A DNA stretch of 64,000 nt, from NCBI GenBank assembly GCA_036346375.1, contig CM070501.1, forward strand, positions 37,778,539 through 37,842,538, written 5' to 3'. Shown one piece after another: positions 56,101 through 64,000 of the stretch (positions are counted from its first letter, which is position 1; each line of letters starts with the position of its first letter). The translations under genes and the position numbers were made by a program. The stretch comes from Guadua angustifolia. Its lineage: Eukaryota > Streptophyta > Magnoliopsida > Poales > Poaceae. The notes under the pieces were generated by a model. The model saw nothing but the letters and a program-made list of their open reading frames with translations. It was not told where the DNA came from and searched no databases.

Positions 56101-57108
56101 TCACAAATTGCAAGGTGGCTATGCAATGATTTGGTGTCATTTCTTGTCTCTGCTCCAAGCATTTTATGACACCAATTGTATTCAGCTTTCCATTTGTCCC
56201 CTACTTTCAGTCTTTTGAATTCTTCCCATACAGCAGATTTTAGTTTTCTCTTGTTCCCAACACCTACATTATCATCATCTACCACATTAGTACCTTGTGT
56301 ATCTTGTGATGGCGTGAGGTGCAGTGTAGCATCACAGATGTCAGAAGGCTGCAGTGAAGCGATAATACCAAGCAATCGGTTCTCGGAGTCGACATTTCCA
56401 ACTAGATATGTCTTTGAAACAAAACAAAACAAAGCGGTTCTTACTGAAACAAAGCAAAACAAAGCAAAACATTTTCTTACATTGTTTCTTCATCGTTCTC
56501 GCAGCGAGCCTTGGATCCGGGAGAAGCGGTGGCGCCCTTGAGATGACCATGCAGGCGGCGGCTGGAGATGACCGTCGAGAAGTCTTGGCCGAGTGTCGCT
56601 GTCTCGCTCGGAGAAGTGCGGTTGATTTGGAGCTCGATCGACAGCAAAGAAGCAAAGGCGCGTAGCATCTGGAGATGACCGTGGCAAGGCGTCGTCAGGC
56701 GGCTGGAGCTCGAGAAGTGGAGAATGGAGCCAGGCGACTGAGGAGATTTGGTTTGGAACTTGGATCTGGGATTTGGGTGGAGATTTGGTTTGGAACTTGG
56801 AGATTTGGGTGGCCGCCTGGGGAGAAGCCGGCCCTAGCCGCCGAAGGAAAGGGGGATCGGGGAAATGGGGAATGGGGACCTAGGGCAACGCTGGTGAGTG
56901 GTGACTCAGCCGAATACTTAGGCGACGATTAGGGATTTTCGGGTACCCGATGGGTACCCGTGGGTGATTATATAAACCCGAACCCGACCTGAATTGATTC
57001 GGGTACCCGACCCGCCATACCCACGGGTAAAAAATTGGACCCGAATCCGAACCCGACAGGTGCAGGACCCGCGGGTACCCGAACCCGCGGGTTTGATTGC
57101 CACCCCTA
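53196..57108 (-). mobile_element. hAT transposon with full-length but decayed transposase, 3.9 kb
   Basis: The left end TAGGGATGGCAACGGGT and the inverted right end TAGGGGTGGCAATCAAACCC share the TAGGGRTGGCAA terminus. GAAAAAAT is duplicated exactly at 53188-53195 and 57109-57116. Sub-terminal CGGGTACCCG-type strings occur at both ends. The transposase lies on the minus strand. It shares its ends with the MITEs at 101-612 and 38413, so a member of this group is a plausible source of their mobilisation. Confidence 0.95.
54310..56462 (-). pseudogene. hAT transposase (BED finger, core, dimerisation domain), broken
   Basis: A BED-type zinc finger region (SAVWEEFKRLKVGDKWKAEY then NWCHKML) is followed by the RNase-H-like core: QSQSRIAVTTDMWIANHQKK, YMSVTVHYIDNDW, VSSVTLDNCSTNDN with the catalytic Asp, then RMRCLAHILN-like and KTRWNSTYIM segments in other frames. 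Near 54470-54310 the C-terminus reads MIARDIMAILCQAVVTESIF and STDGR, the hAT dimerisation motif. An intron is plausible at about 55680-55592 (LLR|GTAATA ... TTGTAG|GTTC). Stops and frameshifts occur at several places, and the first BED cysteine is replaced by tyrosine. It would bind the element ends and cut and paste them; this copy should be inactive. Confidence 0.85.
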
Positions 57109-57238
57109 GAAAAAATGACTACTCTTTTAGGGCGTGTTTGTTTTTTATTGACTCTAACTTCTACCTCAAAAGCAGAATAAAAAACAAACGGTCGAATCTA
57201 AGAATTGATTCTTATAATTTAGCCCACCCTAATATACT

Positions 57239-57895
57239 TAATATGAGTTTGTGGCCTTGGGTAGAGACGACACCGCAAAGCGGGCACACCATCGCCATGC
57301 TGTCGCGGCTGGCGTCGAGGCAAACAACGCAGAGGCTGACATGACTACACGTTTGGAGCACCACCGTCGCCGGCATGGCCTTGCAGGTGCCGCACGCGGG
57401 CAGCTGTGTTGTAGCCACAACCTACTCCTCGAGCGCCGCCCTCTTCTCCCGCGCCTGCTTGACCTGCACCTCAAGTGCGGCATTCTTCTCCTGCGCCGCT
57501 CATAATTGCTCCTCAAGCGAGATCCTCCTCTCTTCCCACGTGCGTAACTGCTCCAGAAGCGAGGTCCTCTGCCCCAGAAGCGAGATCCTCCTCTCTTCCC
57601 ACGCGCGTAACTGCTCCATAAGCGAGGTCCTCGTCTCCTCCAGTGCGGCACTCGTCTCCTGCGCTGCGCGCAATTGCTTCTCAAGCGAGGTCCTCATCTC
57701 CTCCAGCGCGGTTAACTCCTGAGGCGCGGCACTCTTTTCCTGCGCCGCGTGTAACTGCTCCCGCAACGGTGCCGACCGACGAGACGTGGAGGACGAGATG
57801 CACATCTTGTTGAATTGGTTGATTGGCGGCTGTGAATCCATTGGACGATCTACTGGAAGAAGAACCGCTGCTTCCGCGTGGTTGACGAACGCCAA
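57239..57895 (-). pseudogene. BOI-like RING E3 ligase pseudogene with two nonsense codons
   Basis: One frame runs through the whole span. It has an N-terminal part (MAFVNHAEAAVLLPVDRP), a long coiled coil with duplicated EERRISL.EQLR blocks, and a C-terminal RING of the BOI type (ACGTCKAMPATVVLQTCSHV, CVVC, MVCPLCG). BOI-type proteins are plant E3 ubiquitin ligases that dampen cell death and defence signalling. In-frame stops lie at 57500-57502 (TGA, likely from CGA) and 57422-57424 (TAG, likely from CAG), between the coiled coil and the RING. No exon partner upstream is clear. It is surrounded by Helitron-family DNA, so it is probably a captured copy. Confidence 0.78.
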
Positions 57896-58053
57896 AGGCT
57901 GCTGGTACGCGCGATTGATCTGTTACAGGAAAAGGGTAGCAAAGCACACAAAATCACCTTGGAATTTATATAGAGTGCGACTGCTATACGGAATTAGACC
58001 AGGACTCGACCATCTAAGATTCGGTTGGCGAGATTAGAGGCATCCTTATCTAT

Positions 58054-58180
58054 CTCCGACTGGAAATCTCAACAAATAGAGATTGAAGGAAACACGTATC
58101 AAAACGAGACGTATCCATCCCCGACTGGAAATCTCAACAAATCGAGATTGAAGGAAACACGTACCAAAACACGAGACGCT
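58054..58180. repeat. Tandem duplication, period 64 bp
   Basis: CCGACTGGAAATCTCAACAA at 58057 recurs at 58121, each followed by GAGATTGAAGGAAACACGTA. It lies just upstream of the RING pseudogene on the minus strand and may have been part of its promoter. Confidence 0.85.
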
Positions 58181-58260
58181 GAGAGTTCTTTTATATAAAA
58201 GCCAACACGAAAAGGAACTGGTTAAAGCCCAGATAATAGTATTTATCGGTGGGGGCACGG

Positions 58261-58430
58261 GCGGAAGGGAGACGCGGGGGACGCTAGTGCTGGAACGCGG
58301 GGCGGCGGGGACAGGATCGGGCTCGTCCGCGCGTGGGGTTGGGGTGGGCTGCGGTGCGGGGGGTAGTTTGGGGAGTTTGGATTGTAGAACGGACGCATCA
58401 CCACCAACTCAAAATTAGAAGTAGTAGAGA
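58261..58430 (-). repeat. Helitron 5' terminal region
   Basis: It ends (plus strand) AAAATTAGAAGTAGTAGAGA followed by T, which on the minus strand is the Helitron 5' start TCTCTACTACTTCTAATTTT. The ~170-base region is highly similar to 53000-53178. Its 3' partner is not certain; an element reaching from here leftwards past the RING pseudogene is likely. Confidence 0.7.
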
Positions 58431-58779
58431 TTCTTCTTACGCGTCTTGGAAAAGTGTTCTCTCGCCAAGATAGGTCATTCTTGTGTGCGAAGCTTGGTTT
58501 TGCTTGGTTATTTTATGTATCGTGGACCTATTTGAAACATGAATTTCTGGGATATCAATACAACTCCTCCACCCAAATAGAGCTTTCGTGTTTTGCAAAG
58601 TTAATTTTTTGAATTAATAGTTCAATGCCCGTGCGTTGCTACGAAATATAAAATTGATAACGAAACATAAAAGCTAAGCAATAAAATAAAATTTTGCTAC
58701 AAGATCAAACATATATTTATCTTGATTACAAAAGCTTCATCTCATCCTCGTCCTCCTCGACGTCCATCCGAATCACCTC

Positions 58780-58925
58780 TGCGGCGGCCACGGGGGAGCG
58801 GGCTCCCGTGCTGCTGCTGGTCCTCCCCAACCGCTGCTGCTGCCTTGAGCGCGGACTTCATCGCCAACTTGCCTGGCGTCGGGAGGCAGAGCGTGGTGCC
58901 GATCTCGTTGATCCCATCCACCTAA
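58780..58925 (-). pseudogene. Second captured fragment in the same Helitron
   Basis: The minus strand reads DGINEIGTTLCLPTPGKLAM followed by KSALKAAAAVGED, after an AG acceptor-like TTAG|GTGGATGGG. The composition is coding-like, but I do not recognise the protein. It appears to come from a gene other than the GDSL esterase. Confidence 0.4.
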
Positions 58926-59112
58926 TCCGCAACCAACACCCACACACGTCAACAACCATCCCAAATCCAAATCGTCCCAAGAACGCACGCGAGATTGAAT
59001 CCCACACTGAGGTCTCGCACGGCAGTGGGGAGGTAGCCGACGCGCGCGGGAGATGATAAGGCGTCGGTGTTCTTCATGACAACGGCAAGAAGTTGTTACA
59101 ATGGTCGATTTA

Positions 59113-59700
59113 AAGAGTCGCCGAACACCGATTAGCCGGCACCGCGCTTCCCGCCACGCGCTTTGCGCCTTAACGCCACCGTTGAGGTCCTTGCCATACG
59201 GTTTGAAGTCGGTCTTGGCGAGCGTGACGACGGTGTTGTTGTTACCCGTGTCGATGAAGGAGTCGCCGAACACCAGAATAGCCGGCACCCGCGGCCTCCC
59301 GCCGCTGCGCCTTGCGCCCGAACGCCGCCGTTGAGGTCCTTGCCATACGGTTTGAAGTCGGTCTTGGCGAGCGTGACGACGGTGTTGTTGTTACCCGTGT
59401 CGATGAAGGAGTCGCCGAACACCAGAATAGCCTTCACCGGCAGCCTTCCGCCGCTGCGCCTTGCGCTCACCGCCGCCACAGTTGCAGGTCGGGAGGTAGC
59501 CAGCACCTGCGGCCTCCCGCCGCTACGCCTTGCGCTCGGACGCCGCTGTTGAGGTCCTTGCCGTACGGCCTGAAGTTGGCCTTGGTGAGCGTGACGACGG
59601 TGTTGTTGTTACCTATGTCGATGAAGGAGTCGCCGAACACCAGAATAGCCGGTACCCGCGGCCTCCCGCCGTTGCACCTTGCACTCGCCGCTGCCACAAT
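59113..59700 (-). pseudogene. GDSL esterase/lipase first-exon fragment, tandemly multiplied
   Basis: The minus strand encodes AILVFGDSFIDTGNNNTVVT, then LAKTDFKPYGKDLNGG, three times (units near 59182-59285, 59331-59431 and 59549-59650), plus a truncated fourth at about 59113-59140. FGDSxxDxGNNN is block I of the GDSL lipase family, containing the nucleophilic Ser; PYG follows as in plant members. The copies differ by a few substitutions and lie 149 and 218 bases apart. No downstream blocks (Gly, Asn, His residues) are present, so no esterase can be made. Confidence 0.85.
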
Positions 59701-59889
59701 TGCAGATCGGGAGGAATGAGTCAGGAGAACCGTGGTTTGCGTCGCCAGCTATCGCGAGGAACGGAAACGAAAAAGGATAGACCATTTTTTTCCGTCCGCC
59801 GGTTCGTTTTTTTTTTTCGATTTAGAAGTGGGTTAGTGGTGGAGAACAGACGTATCACCACCAACTCAAAATTAGAAGTAGTAGAGATG

Positions 59890-60393
59890 TCTTAGCGTAC
59901 TATAACATATCTGCCCTAACACAGTCATTTTCAGTTTTTCATCAAACTACCGCAACAATGTGTGCTAATTTTTTTAATAAAAAGAATAATTGGCCATCCT
60001 ACTTAGATAGACGTATGTATTTTTCTTTTTATGAATTTTAACCAGAGCTCTGACATTTGACATTTAATATGAAAGAAGAACAACAATGAACTATATGATA
60101 TACGCACACACACTGTCCTTGGCTCTTATGTGCATCCGGACGAGTGTGACGACTTGAACCCGGATGGGCTGCTGCGACCTTGCGTGGCTAGCGCCAGCTT
60201 CTCTGACATGCATCACGTGGTCGTATCTGATTTTTCTTGGCGATCTAAACTCGATCGTGGCCGTCGAATGTTTTATCCGATATGCATCCGTACCGAACAC
60301 GCACTAATCCTCCAATCCGCCGGCAGTCGCTCTCCCCGTATCTCCGCCACTTCACCCTCCGCCCCACTGTCGCACGAGCTCGCCGTCGCCGCG
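59890..60393. other. Upstream of the BSD gene
   Basis: AT-rich to 60120, then GC-richer DNA running into the gene. It is the likely original promoter and 5'UTR of the BSD gene. No TATA box was fixed. Confidence 0.4.
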
Positions 60394-62703
60394 ATGTCAT
60401 GGCTCGCGCGCTCCATTGCGGCCACCCTCTCATCCGCCCCCTCTGACGTCGACGACTCCGAGACCTTATCCGGCGACAAGAGCCCGGAGCCAACGCTGAC
60501 GCCGAGGGGGACGGGCAGCCGGACACCCCGAGCCGCGGCGTCAAGGGCGACGTCTCGGAGCTGACCGAGTCCCTCACCCGCCACTTCTGGGGCGTCGCCT
60601 CCTTCCTCGCGCCGCCGCCGCAGGCCGAGGCAGCGGATACGGCGGCGGCGGGGGCAGAGGAGGAGGGGGCTCAGTAGCCGCGGATCGCCGGGATCCGGAA
60701 CGACCTGGCGGAGATCGGGGGCAGGGTGAGGAGCGGCATCTCGATGCTCTCGAACGCCAACGCCGTGGTGGAGATATCCAAGCTCGCGTCGTCGTTCCTG
60801 CCGTTCGGGCCCACGGAGGGCGAGGACGACGGCGACGCGGTGGGCGTGCCCGAGGAGGTGGTGGTCTTCGTGAGGCACATCTCGACGCATTCCGAGACGT
60901 GGCTCGATTTCCCCTTGTTCGTCAACGACCGGCACGCGGATGGTAAGAGCCAGTGGCATCAGACTGGAGTGCTCGGGTGCTTTGGTTTGTATATATTGGG
61001 CTAATTGTTTTGGTGTAGTTTGCACTCGTTTGGTTGCAAGGAGATGTTAGTGGAGCTGGAGACCTTTGGTTCAAATTGCTTAGGCTTGTTTGAGTGACTC
61101 TGAATTCTGAAACTAAGATTTTTGGAGTGGAACTAGCTTTTTTATCCTAGTTTTAGCAGTTTCGCTCTAGTCATCGCTTATACCAACCACATACGCTAAG
61201 ATTTAGTGGGGGAGAGTAATTGTTGACTGCTGAGAGTGGCAGTCTCTGCTCAAGTTAATTGCAATATGTCGAAGTTGAGTATATTTGTTCACATCTATGA
61301 TGGTTCGCCGAGGAAGTGTAGTTATGTTAGTACTCCATCTGGTTTGCATTTGCAGTTTTAGTTAGACAAGAGTGGGTACCTGAAATCGGCTACTCTGTCT
61401 ATTTTAGTCGAGTCTCATTAGGGCTTAGTTCGAGTTTATCATTTTGATTGCATTAAGTTGAGGATATAATTAGTAGGAAGGAGCTTGTAATTCAGGAAGT
61501 TTTTGAAGTACCAATCGCTAACTTTAATGATGAGAAAAAAGTGATAGTTATGTTGGTCGGTGTGTTCCAGTTCCAAGTCTGTACCTTCTCATAAATGTCT
61601 ATGATGATTTTTTTTTAATCTCTTCACATGTATTGAACTATATGAAGCCACAGTTTCCGCAGAAACATCAGGATTGAGTACATCATTTACAAGACCTCTA
61701 CCCAGGTGCAAAAATAAGGAAATAGCAAACCAAACAAGTGACAAGACTGCACAAATACTTGAAGCACATATACCAGCATTTTAATCTGATGATTCACCTA
61801 ACCAATATCAGAATCAGGTTCTCATAACGAATTGATTACTTGTAATATCTCCAGTTTAATTTGTTAGGGCATACAAATAAATGGGGTGTGCCACTAACTT
61901 TGATCAAATAACTCCAAGAGGCATTTTCATATTGAATTCTTTCTATACTTGGTGAAAGTTCTGCTATGTTCAAGGAATCAAGGTTGCTAATGGTGCCATT
62001 ACATGCGTAACATGTAATGAGACCAGGTATATTTTATACAACAAATTTGTTAGATATTAGGTTTTCTACATGGAAGTAACATATGAATTGCTAATCTTCC
62101 TTTGTTTATGGTATAATCATAATTTCCCCTACCTACCAAAAAAATTATGGATCATGGTACTTTCATTACGGTAGTTCAAATACGCTTGGGCCTAGTTGGT
62201 TGTACCTTCGCTACCTATCTTAATGGAATAACACGCAATTCTCCTGTGTGTTCTCGAAAAAAAAATGGTACTTTCATTGGTTACTGTACCTTTTTGGCTC
62301 TAACTTGCCATAGTACTGGGTTACATTGAACTGACTATTATATGTTCAACCTGTTGACGTATGCCTATGCCCCTCTTCAATATGTAGGACTTACTGGTTT
62401 ACTTGAGGCCATGCTCGCATCTTGTTCCATCATGTCGGTCACATCTTATCGTAACTGACTGATTTCCTCAGTTCCTTTGCTTATATCTGCTATATTTTCT
62501 GTGTATAGATTTTGAACTGTCTGATACACAATATGGACATGCATTGGCTATAGAGCGTATTGTGCCAAGCCTGTCATATCTCAGGACCAAACTTTGCTCT
62601 AACGACTACCAATATGAGTAAAGGATGCTTTTGGAAGATCTCTTTTGCGCTTCTTCACTCAAAACTCAACAAGCAAGATGCTGAACTTCTTTTGACGCCG
62701 CAA
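60394..62703 (+). pseudogene. BSD-domain protein gene, broken (two exons visible)
   Basis: Exon 1 (60394-60942) reads MSWLARSIAATLSSA; after a frameshift near 60515 it reads GVKGDVSELTESLTRHFWGV and ASFLAPPP. Then comes a TAG at 60675, then IAGIRNDLAEIGGRVRSGIS, EISKLASSFLPFG and EEVVVFVRHISTHSETWLDF. The last is the start of the BSD domain (paired F-W helices). The donor at 60942|GTAAGA and the acceptor TATAG at 62508 join in phase to exon 2 (62509-62703): FELSDTQYGHALAIERIVPS and, after another frameshift, MSKGCFWKISFALLHSKLNK. BSD proteins occur in TFIIH-like and synapse-associated families; the plant role is poorly known. Three disabling changes argue for a pseudogene. Further exons were not identified. 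Confidence 0.75.
60943..62508 (+). other. Intron 1 of the BSD pseudogene
   Basis: AT-rich intron sequence. No element with clear ends was seen. Confidence 0.5.
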
Positions 62704-62880
62704 GTACATTCCCTAATCTTCAACATGTTCTTTCTGCTTGTGGCAAAATATTTTTGATTAATTATGGATTATCATGTCAACTTGTTGCAATGCATGCTGT
62801 TCTCTGGAAAAAAAAAAACTTGTTGCAATGCGTGCAAACATATAACTAACATTTTTTAACAGAAACAGGTGTCCATGTAC

Positions 62881-62884
<4 letters not shown>

Positions 62885-62945
<61 letters not shown>
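62885..62945. repeat. (TA)n microsatellite
   Basis: About 60 bases of uninterrupted TA dinucleotides. Confidence 0.95.
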
Positions 62946-62948
<3 letters not shown>

Positions 62949-64000
62949 TCCAAATGGTACGACTCATTTTCCAGATTACAAACTATGAAAAGCCAGTTTT
63001 GGAATTGTAGTTATAAGATCTATTTTCTGAAAAATAGTTTTGCTTGTCCAGGAATGCCTTATATTTCATATTGACAAGAAAAAGCCAGCCCCATGCTTGA
63101 AATAGTGAAATGCTCTGATGTGTTTGGGGTTGTATAAAATTGGATCTAGATTGGTTATAGGTTACTATTGGTTTGAACCCACTGCCCAGACTCAACTAAC
63201 ATTATCAGGTCACGTTTGTAACTGCTAACCTGGCAACTCTGGTGGATTGTCTGATCCTGAAGTTGGGATCTAGCTTGGCTCAAATACAAATGGGGCTCAA
63301 ACTACCTGGTTCAAACTTGACTACTCAACATGAGGTTAGCACTATCTGTATAAATTTAGTTGTGGCCCTTGTGGTTGCATGAGTGAGAATTGAGTGATAT
63401 ATCCATTGCCAGCCAAATACCAATGAGTGATAGATCCAACATGTAGCATCATAGTTACAACAATATTTCTTAAAGTTTGTATTAGTTATGTATGCTGAGT
63501 TGAGGAGAATGTAACGGCTAAAGGTCATAAGCATAACAGAGCTCAGAAGTGCATCAGATTGTGGTTGACAGTTTAGGCACATAAAGTTTGATAATTACTC
63601 TTAAATCTTAGTTCTGTTCAAAGCTCCGGATTTAACATTTGGGCATTCTCAGTATATCATCAATATTTTTTTGTAACTCCATTTTCAAGTTCCAACTGAT
63701 ATAACGAGGTTAAACTACAGATACATATTCAGCCACTCTTCATGCTGAATATATCCTTGTTGAATAAATCCGGTGTTGTCAGTTCTTGCTGATATTCTTG
63801 TGTGGAAACAATTTAGATTTCTGAAAATCAAAGCCTTCCAAAGGGAAATACCAGAATCCAGGACAGCTTGGGGATATGTTTCAGACTATCAGTGTTTGCC
63901 ATTTTTAACAAAAAGAATCTCTTTTGTCAAGTATGCATTACAATCCATGGAAAACTGCATTGTCAATATAATGATGTGACCAGGGTTAACAAAATCGTTT
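62946..64000. other. Right edge, nothing recognised
   Basis: AT-rich, intron-like or intergenic DNA. Later BSD-gene exons could begin beyond the window. No coding segment was identified here. Confidence 0.45.

Larger units (their letters stand above)
58617..59887 (-). mobile_element. Helitron carrying GDSL esterase exon copies, 1.27 kb
   Basis: On the minus strand the 5' end TCTCTACTACTTCTAATTTT begins at 59887 with T at 59888 on the plus strand. The 3' end is GCACGGGCATTGAACTAT at 58617, one base away from the canonical CTAG, next to an AT-rich A/T site. The 3' ~130 bases match those of the Helitron at 39548-40275 in inverse orientation. There is no Rep/helicase gene. The interior is GC-rich captured coding DNA. 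Confidence 0.8.

Noticed and set aside
58773..59288. A single 171-aa GDSL-like open frame
   Set aside because: It is a chance read-through of one truncated GDSL exon copy into unrelated frames; the true structure is repeated exon fragments without downstream catalytic blocks.
60273..61025. A 250-aa minus-strand open frame over the BSD gene
   Set aside because: It is antisense to recognisable BSD-protein coding sequence and has no motif of its own; GC-rich shadow.
1..64000. tRNA, rRNA, CRISPR or bacterial operon features
   Set aside because: No cloverleaf genes, rRNA blocks or regularly spaced repeats with unique spacers were seen; the only tRNA-like strings are retrotransposon primer-binding sites.

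Overview
This window looks like nuclear DNA from a grass (Poaceae). The evidence is GC-rich first exons followed by AT-rich introns with GT..AG junctions, grass-type Tourist and hAT MITEs, Helitron ends of the TCTCTACTA...CTAG|T type, and Ty1/copia and Ty3/gypsy LTR elements with initiator-Met-tRNA primer sites. The species cannot be fixed from the sequence. No rRNA, tRNA, CRISPR or prokaryotic features were seen. All exon boundaries were read by eye from reading frame, conserved residues and splice signals.

Left third (1-18.9 kb): the first four exons of a minus-strand dCMP (deoxycytidylate) deaminase gene run from 11855 down to 5221. Its introns are filled with transposons. Intron 2 (5.5 kb) holds a diverged segmental duplication, a hAT element with a perfect 8-bp target duplication, and a 2.7-kb solo LTR. 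Intron 4 is open at the left edge and holds a stack: a hAT MITE (101-612) in a minus-strand Ty3/gypsy element, which lies in a plus-strand Ty1/copia element. The zinc-binding catalytic exons lie beyond the window. From 12 to 18 kb the DNA is intergenic, with a long hairpin MITE, a ~108-bp tandem repeat and a Tourist-like element, then a small membrane-protein gene (18226-18541, minus) that appears frameshifted.

Centre (18.9-29.4 kb): a complete eight-exon plus-strand gene encodes a 1155-residue nuclear SPEN-like protein. It has an NLS, an uncharacterised helical region, three divergent RRM-like segments, a proline-rich linker and a C-terminal SPOC domain. Its CDS joins in frame through all eight exons. 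Its introns carry a MITE, a hAT element and a minisatellite.

Right half (29.4-64 kb): this part is repeat-dominated. It holds a serpin fragment, a 3.2-kb solo LTR, one intact small gene (37764-38204, minus, 146 aa, family without known function), a complete small Helitron (39548-40275), a hAT transposase remnant, a copia 5' LTR with primer site and gag, and a run of minus-strand Helitron-related DNA. That Helitron-related DNA carries pieces of an MLK-type casein kinase, a BOI-like RING protein and a GDSL esterase whose exon has been multiplied in tandem. A 3.9-kb hAT element with a decayed transposase (53196-57108) has perfect 8-bp target duplications and shares its ends with the small MITE at 101-612. 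The window ends with a broken BSD-domain gene.

The main biological content is two housekeeping genes (nucleotide metabolism and nuclear RNA regulation) in a landscape shaped by nested transposition, LTR excision by recombination, and Helitron gene capture.
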